DNA of 64,000 nt from Burkholderiales bacterium (GTDB lineage Bacteria > Pseudomonadota > Gammaproteobacteria > Burkholderiales > Burkholderiaceae_C). The notes under the pieces were generated by a model, which searched no databases, had not been told where the DNA came from, and saw nothing but the letters and a program-made list of their open reading frames with translations. Shown here in pieces: positions 57,937 through 64,000 of the stretch. The DNA lies in assembly GCA_021732385.1 (NCBI GenBank), contig JAKFVA010000025.1, positions 62,001 through 126,000 on the forward strand. The letters run 5' to 3'. Made by a program: the position numbers and the translations under genes. Position 1 is the stretch's first letter. Each line of letters opens with the position of its first letter.

Positions 57937-58388
57937 TGTGTAACCCCGCTGGAGAGTGCCGGAATGTCCAGCAGCTTGGGCTGCTGGGCGGTGTGTGGAT
58001 GCTCGGCGCCGCCATAGACCTTGAGCTTCTTGATCATGGCGTAGCCCAATGGGCCTTTGGGCAGCATGCCCTTAACGGCTTTTTCCAGGGCGCGGCCTGG
58101 GTGCTTGGCTTGCATGTCGCGGAAATTGGTTGAACTGATGCCGCCGGGAAAGCCCGAGTGGCGGTAGTACAGTTTGTCTAGCGGTTTAGCGCCGGTCACG
58201 CGCAATTGCGCGGCATTGATGATGACAATGTAGTCACCGGTATCGACGTGAGGCGTATAAATGGCCTTGTGTTTGCCGCGCAATCGGAGGGCCACTTCGC
58301 TGGCTACCCGTCCGAGAACCTTGTTGGTCGCGTCAATCACAAACCACTCATGCACCACGTCAGCGGGTTTGGCGCTGAAAGTTTTCAT
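57933..58388 (-). CDS. rplM: Ribosomal protein uL13
   Basis: 151 aa 50S protein. [30 protein letters not shown] is the conserved N-terminus and [19 protein letters not shown] is the family signature. ATG at 58388 chosen; the frame stays open upstream through the leader but the residues there are unrelated. First gene of rplM-rpsI. Confidence 0.98.
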   Translation of the reverse strand: MKTFSAKPADVVHEWFVIDATNKVLGRVASEVALRLRGKHKAIYTPHVDTGDYIVIINAAQLRVTGAKPLDKLYYRHSGFPGGISSTNFRDMQAKHPGRALEKAVKGMLPKGPLGYAMIKKLKVYGGAEHPHTAQQPKLLDIPALSSGVTQ

Positions 58389-58600
58389 GGTTTTACTTGA
58401 GTTGCCAGCCGCATTTGACTGCGGCTGCCGGTTTGACTTGCCTTTCGCGGCAAGCGGGCTACACCCGCCTCTCGCGGCGGGTGATCGTTGGTGCTTTTGC
58501 ACGGTCGGTGTTCCTCTAACGGGAATCTCTTAGGTGCTGCACATGGGCTGGCGCGCTTGCACCAACCCATGCCCCCGCCGCGGCATCAAAACGCTGCGAA
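58389..58600 (-). promoter_or_regulatory. Structured rplM-rpsI mRNA leader (four hairpins)
   Basis: About 210 nt between the putative promoter and rplM. Four stems can be read by eye: CATGGGxTGG with CCAxCCCATG (58542-58571), CACCCGCC with GGCGGGTG (58462-58483), CTTGCC with GGCAAG (58437-58454) and CAGCCGCA with TGCGGCTG (58406-58427). The middle two have GCGA-type loops on the transcript strand. A ribosomal-protein autoregulatory leader is likely, but I do not recognise a named RNA family. Confidence 0.6.
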
Positions 58601-58607
58601 GCCCTCC

Positions 58608-58635
58608 ATTATATGAAAAATCAGGCGGCCAGCAA
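58608..58635 (-). promoter_or_regulatory. Promoter of rplM-rpsI
   Basis: Minus strand: TTGCTG at 58630-58635, 16 bp, TATAAT at 58608-58613, a consensus -10. It lies about 220 bp before rplM and inside the gap to the divergent rlmJ (start 58680). Confidence 0.6.
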
Positions 58636-58679
58636 GTGCCAGCAGTCAAACCAGGCCACCAGGGCGTTACCATCGCTCC

Positions 58680-59624
58680 ATGTTTTCCTACCGTCACGCC
58701 TTTCATGCGGGCAGCCACGCCGACGTTCTCAAGCACATGGCACTGGTGGCGGTGGTCAACCACCTGACGCAAAAAGACACGCCGCTCACGGTGGTGGACA
58801 CCCACGCCGGAGCCGGGCTGTACCGGCTGGATGGCGACTACGCCGCTACCTCGGGCGAGGCAATAGACGGTATCGGCAAACTGTTTGCCGCATTTCCCCT
58901 AGCGGCTGCCGTAGCGGGTTCCGGGGCCGCTTGCGCGCCTTTGCTGAAAGACTATCTGGCACTGGTGGCTGGCTTCAACCGCTCTGGCACGCTCAAAATC
59001 TACCCCGGCTCGCCGTTTGTGGTGCAGGCCCTGCTGCGCCAGGAGGCGCGCGACAAACTCAAGCTGTTTGAGCTGCATCCCACCGACAGCAAGGCGCTGG
59101 CCGGACATATCGCGCAACTTGAGGCCAAGCGCCAGGTTGTCATGGCCCGGCAAGATGGCTTTGAAGGCTTGAAGGCATTGTTGCCACCACCCAAATCAGC
59201 CACTGGTTCGCAACGCGCGCTGGTGCTGATTGATCCCAGCTACGAAATCAAAAGCGACTACCCTCGCGTTGCCGACTGCGTTGCCGACAGCCTGCGGCGC
59301 TTTGCCACCGGCACCTACATGGTCTGGTACCCAGTGATCCCACGGCCCGAGGCCCATGATTTGCCGCGCCGCCTCAAAACCCTGGCCACGCAGGCGGGAA
59401 AAAGCTGGCTTCAAGCCACCCTGCACATCGGCCAGCGCCCCGGTATGCAGGAGGTGGTAATGCCGGGCGAGCAGCAGCGCCGGGGCGGCATGACTGCCAG
59501 CGGCATCTTCCTGATCAATCCACCGCACACGCTCAAGGCGCAGCTTCAGGCGGCCTTGCCGGATGTGCTCAAACTGCTGGGGCGCGGCACCGGCCAGGCT
59601 TGGGCGGTGGAGGCAGGCGGTTAA
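58680..59624 (+). CDS. rlmJ: 23S rRNA (adenine2030-N6)-methyltransferase RlmJ
   Basis: 314 aa. MFSYRHAFHAGSHADVLKHMAL is the family hallmark; DTHAGAGLY is motif I for SAM, and the catalytic motif IV is DPSYE in place of DPPYE. It methylates A2030 in helix 72 of 23S rRNA. Divergent from rplM-rpsI. Confidence 0.94.
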   Translation: MFSYRHAFHAGSHADVLKHMALVAVVNHLTQKDTPLTVVDTHAGAGLYRLDGDYAATSGEAIDGIGKLFAAFPLAAAVAGSGAACAPLLKDYLALVAGFNRSGTLKIYPGSPFVVQALLRQEARDKLKLFELHPTDSKALAGHIAQLEAKRQVVMARQDGFEGLKALLPPPKSATGSQRALVLIDPSYEIKSDYPRVADCVADSLRRFATGTYMVWYPVIPRPEAHDLPRRLKTLATQAGKSWLQATLHIGQRPGMQEVVMPGEQQRRGGMTASGIFLINPPHTLKAQLQAALPDVLKLLGRGTGQAWAVEAGG

Positions 59625-59660
59625 CGAATACGCAGCACTAAGGCCGCACTGAGGCCGCGA

Positions 59661-60500
59661 TTAAGCGGCCCAGCCCAGCCCCCGACAAATAGCCAGCGTG
59701 GCAGCGCTCTGGTTCATGGTGTAGAAATGCAGGCCGGGCGCGCCGCCACAGCGCATTTGCTCGCACAAATCAACCACTACCTCCAGGCCGAACGCCCTGA
59801 TCGACGCCGTGTCGTCGCCATAAGCTTGCAAACGCTGGCGGATCCAGCGCGGCACCTCGGCACCGCAGGCATCCGAAAAGCGCAGCAACTGGGTCGAGCT
59901 GGTAATGGGCATGATCCCGGGCACCACAGGGATGGCCGCGCCCAGCTTGTCGGCCTCCTCCACGAAGCGGAAATAAGCGTCGCTGTTGAAAAAATACTGC
60001 GTAATCGCCGAGCTGGCGCCGGCTTTCACTTTGGCCGCATACGCCTGCAGATCAGCTTGCGGCGAGCGCGCCTGCGGATGCACCTCGGGGTAGCAACCCA
60101 CTTCAATATGAAACTGCTCGCCCGTCTCGGCGCGGATAAATTCCACCAGCTCGCTGGCGTATTTGAATTCGCCAAAAGCCCCATAGCCCGAAGGCAAGTC
60201 GCCGCGCAACGCGACCAGCCGCCGGATGCCCAAAGCGGCAAACCGTACCAGCTGCTCGCGCACACTGGCACGGCTGGCACCAATGCACGAGAAATGCGGC
60301 GCGCCCTGGTGCCCTTCGGCCAAAATGGCTTGCACGGTTTGCAGCGTGCCGTCTTGCGTGGAGCCGCCCGCGCCATAGGTCACCGAGCAAAACTGCGGCT
60401 GCAGGGCATACAGCTGCTGGCGCACTACGGCAAGCTTGTCCACGCCTTCCGGCGTTTTTGGCGGGAAAAATTCAAAGCTCAAGGCAATTGGGTCGTTCAT
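59661..60500 (-). CDS. metF: 5,10-methylenetetrahydrofolate reductase
   Basis: 279 aa FAD enzyme that makes 5-methyl-THF for methionine synthesis. FEFFPPKTPEG with the catalytic Glu, CSVTYGAGGST, ALRGDLPSG and the C-terminal GAPGLHFYTMNQS. Last gene of ahcY-tlyA-metF; starts 2 bp after the tlyA stop. Operon position ties methyl-group supply to SAH control through the riboswitch. Confidence 0.96.
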   Translation of the reverse strand: MNDPIALSFEFFPPKTPEGVDKLAVVRQQLYALQPQFCSVTYGAGGSTQDGTLQTVQAILAEGHQGAPHFSCIGASRASVREQLVRFAALGIRRLVALRGDLPSGYGAFGEFKYASELVEFIRAETGEQFHIEVGCYPEVHPQARSPQADLQAYAAKVKAGASSAITQYFFNSDAYFRFVEEADKLGAAIPVVPGIMPITSSTQLLRFSDACGAEVPRWIRQRLQAYGDDTASIRAFGLEVVVDLCEQMRCGGAPGLHFYTMNQSAATLAICRGLGWAA

Positions 60501-60502
60501 CT

Positions 60503-61264
60503 TCAGGCCTGGGTTTGGGCATGGATAAAGAATTCACGGTTGCCGTCACCACCCTCTATGGGCGATACCAGCCAATGCAGCACATGCAGTCCAAGCGCGG
60601 CGCAGGCAGCACGCAAACGCTGCTCAACCACGGCATACAGGGCGGCATCTTTGACGATGCCGCCTTTGCCCACCTGGCCGGGCTGCAATTCAAACTGCGG
60701 CTTGGCCAGCAACAGGCAATGCGCCGCGGGCCTGAGTAGCGGCATCAGCGCGGGCAGCACCAAGGTGAGGGAGATAAAGGACACATCGGCCACCAGCACG
60801 TCAAAGCCGTCCACCAAATCACTCAACGCAGGGACATCGCCTGCCTGCACATGCCGTGCGTTAACGCCTTCGACGCACACCACACGCGGATCAGCTCGCA
60901 GGTTGGGATGCAACTGACCATGGCCTACATCCAGCCCCACCACCTGCGCGGCTCCGTGCTGCAACAGGCAGTCCGTAAACCCGCCGGTGGACTGGCCCAC
61001 ATCCAGACACAGCTTGCCCGCCACCTCCACGCTGCAGGCCGCGAGGGCAGCCTCCAGCTTGAGCCCGCCGCGCGACACATAACGCGCTTCAGCGCTATCT
61101 TGCAATTGCAGTTCGGCCAGCGGTGGTAGCACATCGCCGTTCTTGGCTACAGCCTTCCACGCTGCTGCACCCACGCGCCACTGCACACCCGCCGCAATCA
61201 GCCGCTGGGCTTGCGCGCGGGATGTGGCCAGGCCACGCTCTACCAGCAATTGGTCAACGCGCAT
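60503..61264 (-). CDS. tlyA: TlyA-family rRNA (cytidine-2'-O)-methyltransferase
   Basis: 253 aa. N-terminal S4 domain (MRVDQLLVERGLATSRAQAQRLI, residues 1-60), then an FtsJ-like Rossmann domain with LDVGQSTGGFTDCLL as the SAM motif and VADVSFISL as motif IV. Sits between ahcY and metF with gaps of 6 and 2 bp, so SAH control would extend to it. Hemolysin naming in this family is historical. Confidence 0.92.
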   Translation of the reverse strand: MRVDQLLVERGLATSRAQAQRLIAAGVQWRVGAAAWKAVAKNGDVLPPLAELQLQDSAEARYVSRGGLKLEAALAACSVEVAGKLCLDVGQSTGGFTDCLLQHGAAQVVGLDVGHGQLHPNLRADPRVVCVEGVNARHVQAGDVPALSDLVDGFDVLVADVSFISLTLVLPALMPLLRPAAHCLLLAKPQFELQPGQVGKGGIVKDAALYAVVEQRLRAACAALGLHVLHWLVSPIEGGDGNREFFIHAQTQA

Positions 61265-61270
61265 GACGGC

Positions 61271-62707
61271 TTAATAGCGGTAGCTGTCTTTCTTGTAGGG
61301 GCCGACTTTTTCCACACCAATATAGGCCGCCTGCTCGTCGCTCAACTCGCTTAGCATGGCGCCCACTTTTTTCAGGTGCAGGCGCGCCACTTTTTCGTCC
61401 AGGTGCTTGGGCAGGACATAAACCTTGCCGCTCTCGTAATCACCTTGTTTGGTGAATAGCTCGATTTGCGCAATGGTCTGGTTGGCAAAGCTGGAGCTCA
61501 TGACAAAGCTGGGGTGGCCCGTGCCGCAACCCAGATTCACCAGCCGGCCCTTGGCCAGCAGGATGATGCGCTTGCCATCCGGAAAAATCACATGATCCAC
61601 TTGGGGCTTGATCTCTTCCCAGGTGCATTTGGAAAGTGAGGCCACGTCAATTTCGTTGTCAAAATGGCCAATGTTGCAAACAATGGCCTGGTCTTTCATG
61701 GCGGCCATGTGCGCATAGGTGATGACGTTCTTGTTGCCGGTGGCGCTGACAAAAATATCGCACTTGTCGGCGGCGTATTCCATGGTGACGACTTTGTAGC
61801 CTTCCATCGCGGCTTGCAAAGCGTTGATGGGGTCGATCTCGGTTACCCACACTTGGGCGCTGAGTGCGCGCAATGCCTGGGCCGAGCCTTTGCCCACGTC
61901 GCCGTAACCGGCCACCACACAAACCTTGCCGGCCACCATCACGTCGGTGGCGCGCTTGATGGCGTCTACCAGGCTCTCGCGGCAGCCATACAGGTTGTCG
62001 AACTTGCTCTTGGTCACCGAGTCATTCACGTTGATGGCGCGGAAAGCCAAGGTGCCCTTGGCCGACATTTCATTCAGGCGCAGCACGCCGGTGGTGGTTT
62101 CTTCGGTCACGCCGATGATATTTTTCAGGCGGCGGCTGTACCAAGTGCCGTCCTCGGCCAGCTTGGCCTTGATGGCGTTGAACAGGCAAATCTCTTCTTC
62201 GCTGCCCGGATTTGCAATCACACTGAGATCGGTCTCGGCCTTGGTGCCCAGGTGCATGAGCAACGTGGCATCGCCGCCGTCGTCCAGGATCATGTTGGGG
62301 CCTTCTTCAGCGCTGCCCTTGGTACCACTGAACTCAAAAATGTTGTGGGTGAACTTCCAGTAGTCATCCAGGTTCTCGCCCTTGTGCGCGAAAACCGGCG
62401 TGCCATTGGCGACCAGGGCGGCGGCGGCATGGTCTTGCGTACTGAAAATGTTGCACGAAGCCCAGCGCACTTGCGCGCCCAGTGCCTGCAGCGTTTCCAC
62501 CAGCACGGCGGTTTGAATCGTCATGTGCAGGCTGCCGGTGATGCGCGCGCCTTTCAGGGGCTGGGCTTTGGCGAACTCTTCGCGGATGGCCATCAGGCCA
62601 GGCATTTCGGTCTCGGCGATTTTGATTTCTTTGCGGCCCCATTCGGCCAAGCCAATGTCGGCAATGGCGTGGTCGGTAAACAGGGCGGGATTGATGCGTG
62701 CGTTCAT
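61271..62707 (-). CDS. ahcY: S-adenosylhomocysteine hydrolase
   Basis: 478 aa NAD enzyme that splits SAH to homocysteine and adenosine, relieving SAH inhibition of methyltransferases. NAD site [30 protein letters not shown] [11 protein letters not shown] and C-terminal [10 protein letters not shown] are standard. ATG at 62707 has GGAG 8 nt upstream; an ATT/ATG six codons earlier is unlikely. Preceded by a SAH riboswitch. Confidence 0.97.
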   Translation of the reverse strand: MNARINPALFTDHAIADIGLAEWGRKEIKIAETEMPGLMAIREEFAKAQPLKGARITGSLHMTIQTAVLVETLQALGAQVRWASCNIFSTQDHAAAALVANGTPVFAHKGENLDDYWKFTHNIFEFSGTKGSAEEGPNMILDDGGDATLLMHLGTKAETDLSVIANPGSEEEICLFNAIKAKLAEDGTWYSRRLKNIIGVTEETTTGVLRLNEMSAKGTLAFRAINVNDSVTKSKFDNLYGCRESLVDAIKRATDVMVAGKVCVVAGYGDVGKGSAQALRALSAQVWVTEIDPINALQAAMEGYKVVTMEYAADKCDIFVSATGNKNVITYAHMAAMKDQAIVCNIGHFDNEIDVASLSKCTWEEIKPQVDHVIFPDGKRIILLAKGRLVNLGCGTGHPSFVMSSSFANQTIAQIELFTKQGDYESGKVYVLPKHLDEKVARLHLKKVGAMLSELSDEQAAYIGVEKVGPYKKDSYRY

Positions 62708-62790
62708 GGTTTTCTCCAAAATCAATTGAATAGACCACTCTCTGGGAATTTGATGCCTCGCTGGGGAAGCCTCTCACCACACAGAACAGT

Positions 62791-62882
62791 GGGTGAGCGT
62801 CGTTGCGGTGGGCCAGCCAGTGCCAGCTTGTTCCGAGCCTCACGGCCTGCATCTGGTGATGGGCCGCTGCAACGCTCCTCGG
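62791..62882 (-). promoter_or_regulatory. S-adenosylhomocysteine (SAH) riboswitch
   Basis: Minus-strand RNA: CCGAGGAGCGUUGC at the 5' end, GAGGCUCGGAACAAGC in the middle and GCAACGACGCUCACC at the 3' end. CCGAG pairs with CUCGG to close P1, and GAGCGUUGC pairs with GCAAC-GACGCUC for the long-range pseudoknot, as in the known SAH riboswitch class. It ends 83 nt before ahcY. A CATAAT -10 at 62891-62896 would place the transcript start at the edge of the aptamer. This class turns genes on when SAH is high. Confidence 0.92.
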
Positions 62883-62941
62883 AAGCGGCAATTATGCCAA
62901 AAATGAGGCGCGCTGCGTGCAGCCCATAAACAGCGCCGCCT

Positions 62942-63478
62942 TCACACCGCGATTTTTTTCAACTGCGCAATGTCGTCCTGCGTGCGCGCCGGCAGGTCTG
63001 CCAGCGCGGGCGAAGGCCCCAGCGTGGCAAAAATCACCGGCGGGCGCAACACGGTTTTGGCGCTGCGCACCACGCCTTGCGCCAGCGCGCGCGCAAACAC
63101 CTGGTTCTTGCTGGGCACGCGGTATTTGGCAATGAACGCATGCTCCACATAAAAGTGGCTCTCGTCCCAGTACAGCAAACGGGTGGTCACTTCAAACCGT
63201 TGCCAGGCCCAGAGCGAACCGCGGTAAGTCATGAGTTCGGCGGTCGTCAGTGGTGCCCATTTGTGCTGCCAGGCCAGGCGCTTGAGTTCCGAGGTAAAAA
63301 ACACATGCCAGCGCCCCAGCGCCGTCAAACTCACATAGCTGTGGGTGAACATGCGCTTCATGTCGGTGTCCATCAGCGGCAATGGGAAGAAGCTCAGACG
63401 CCGCAGGCCATAAATGGACTGCGTCGGCTCCCACAGCGAGTGGAAGATCATGAAAAGAAAGCGCAGGCGGTAAACCAC
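62942..63478 (-). CDS. Thioesterase-like hot-dog fold protein
   Basis: 178 aa from a GTG (63478); an ATG at residue 10 is an alternative. Residues 38-65 (DTDMKRMFTHSYVSLTALGRW) match the position of the HMNNGRYL helix of acyl-CoA thioesterase-like/THEM6 proteins, followed by YRGSLWAWQRFEVTTRLLYWDESHFYVEHAF, a typical 4HBT_2 segment. The usual HMNN is changed to FTHS, so activity is uncertain. Confidence 0.75.
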   Translation of the reverse strand: MVYRLRFLFMIFHSLWEPTQSIYGLRRLSFFPLPLMDTDMKRMFTHSYVSLTALGRWHVFFTSELKRLAWQHKWAPLTTAELMTYRGSLWAWQRFEVTTRLLYWDESHFYVEHAFIAKYRVPSKNQVFARALAQGVVRSAKTVLRPPVIFATLGPSPALADLPARTQDDIAQLKKIAV

Positions 63479-63600
63479 GGCAAATAGGCCAAAGTGGGTT
63501 GATCCAGGCGCTGGTTATACCCAATCTTCGAGACTGTGCCATTTCACTGGCGGCCCATCGACCTGCGCCAACGCCGCTTGGCGGCAACCCGTCAGCCCTC

Positions 63601-64000
63601 TCAACGCAGCCGTGTCTTGGCCAGCCGCTTGGCATTTGCCACCGCTTTGCGGTGCACGGGATCCAGCCCCTTGCCCACAATACCCAGGGCCGCGCGCCGC
63701 AAGGCAGCAGCTGATGGCGCTCTAACCGGCTTGCCGCGAAGCGCTGCGGACCAAAACGAGCGGAACATGGAAGTGGCCAGCGCCTGGTTGGCGCGAACCG
63801 TTTGCGTGGCCATGGCGCTCCAGGACGCGGCGAATGCGGACTCTTTCTCCGCCACCATCAGGTCAAACTCTTTTCGATCCCGCGGCGAGAGCGTCGGCCC
63901 CGCCATGGCCATGCGCGTGACGCGGTGCGCGACAACTTGGGGAACGGCCAAGGCCAATTCGGCCGATTTAACGGCCAGTGACTTGCGTGTGCGTGTGCGA
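63601..64000 (-). CDS. Phasin-like PHA granule-associated protein (N-terminus cut by window edge)
   Basis: At least 133 residues visible; the frame is open to base 64000, so the true start lies outside. SLAVKSAELALAVPQVVAHRVTRMAMAGPTLSPRDRKEFDLMVAEKESAF is typical of the Burkholderiales PHA-granule-associated phasin family. A basic C-terminal stretch (VHRKAVANAKRLAKTRLR) follows an Ala-rich segment. It implies polyhydroxyalkanoate storage. Confidence 0.72.
   Translation of the reverse strand, partial: RTRTRKSLAVKSAELALAVPQVVAHRVTRMAMAGPTLSPRDRKEFDLMVAEKESAFAASWSAMATQTVRANQALATSMFRSFWSAALRGKPVRAPSAAALRRAALGIVGKGLDPVHRKAVANAKRLAKTRLR

Noticed and set aside
61664..62929. 421-codon open frame opposite ahcY and the SAH riboswitch
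   Set aside because: Shadow frame; ahcY is unambiguous and the frame crosses the riboswitch.

Overview
The window looks like a contiguous piece of a betaproteobacterial chromosome, most likely Burkholderiales and probably Comamonadaceae (Rhodoferax/Polaromonas-like). I infer this from the protein sequences, from the order pilMNOPQ / mrcA / cyaY / lptM / lysA, from a System II cytochrome c maturation pair next to a cytochrome c4, from an S-adenosylhomocysteine riboswitch before ahcY, and from a phasin-like protein at the right edge. The sequence is GC-rich except for one lower-GC island at about 29.1-32.4 kb. I recognise no rRNA, tRNA, CRISPR array or replication origin.

Layout. 1-5.0 kb: type IV pilus operon pilMNOPQ (minus; pilQ runs off the left edge), diverging from mrcA (PBP1A). 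7.7-9.5 kb: cyaY, lptM and lysA. 9.5-15.8 kb, all minus: msrQ-msrP (periplasmic methionine sulfoxide repair), then ccsB and ccs1/resB (cytochrome c assembly) and a diheme cytochrome c4. 15.9-21.9 kb: engB, an epoxide-hydrolase-like protein, two LpxL-type acyltransferases, metK and a secreted hydrolase. 22-25.6 kb: a methyltransferase with an apparent signal peptide, an ECF42-type sigma operon with one exported and one cytoplasmic YCII/DGPF protein, and a chlorite-dismutase-family protein. 25.7-27.9 kb: groESL under a sigma-32-like promoter and a CIRCE operator.

28.3-32.4 kb: a chalcone-isomerase-like protein, then the island: a KGG-type small protein convergent with a P63C-domain protein, a TGCA-centred tandem repeat array at the P63C start, a decayed IS1-like transposase, and a 66-codon gene overlapping a Fic gene. 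32.5-45.7 kb: housekeeping genes including glmS, glmU, fau, slt, an NDUFA9-like protein, cca, a MidA/NDUFAF7-like protein, folM and folB. 45.7-56.6 kb: ttcA, a histidine phosphatase, a D-threonine-aldolase-like enzyme, ruvAB, phoH-ybeY, tyrS, an M23 peptidase, anmK, erpA and a bactofilin. 56.6-64 kb: a DUF6776 protein, rplM-rpsI with a structured leader, rlmJ, an activated-methyl-cycle cluster ahcY-tlyA-metF behind a SAH riboswitch, a thioesterase-like protein and a phasin-like protein cut by the right edge.

The most unusual items are: (i) the ECF42 operon with an exported YCII protein and a TGTCGA promoter, flanked by a divergent methyltransferase that also appears exported; (ii) two diverged copies of a 193-bp MITE-like element sharing the terminal sequence TACCCGCAC; (iii) the island with the KGG/P63C pair, the 14-15 bp repeat array and the Fic module; (iv) AT-rich in-frame segments sharing 14 nt inside glmU and cca; (v) very tight packing of divergent and convergent gene pairs.
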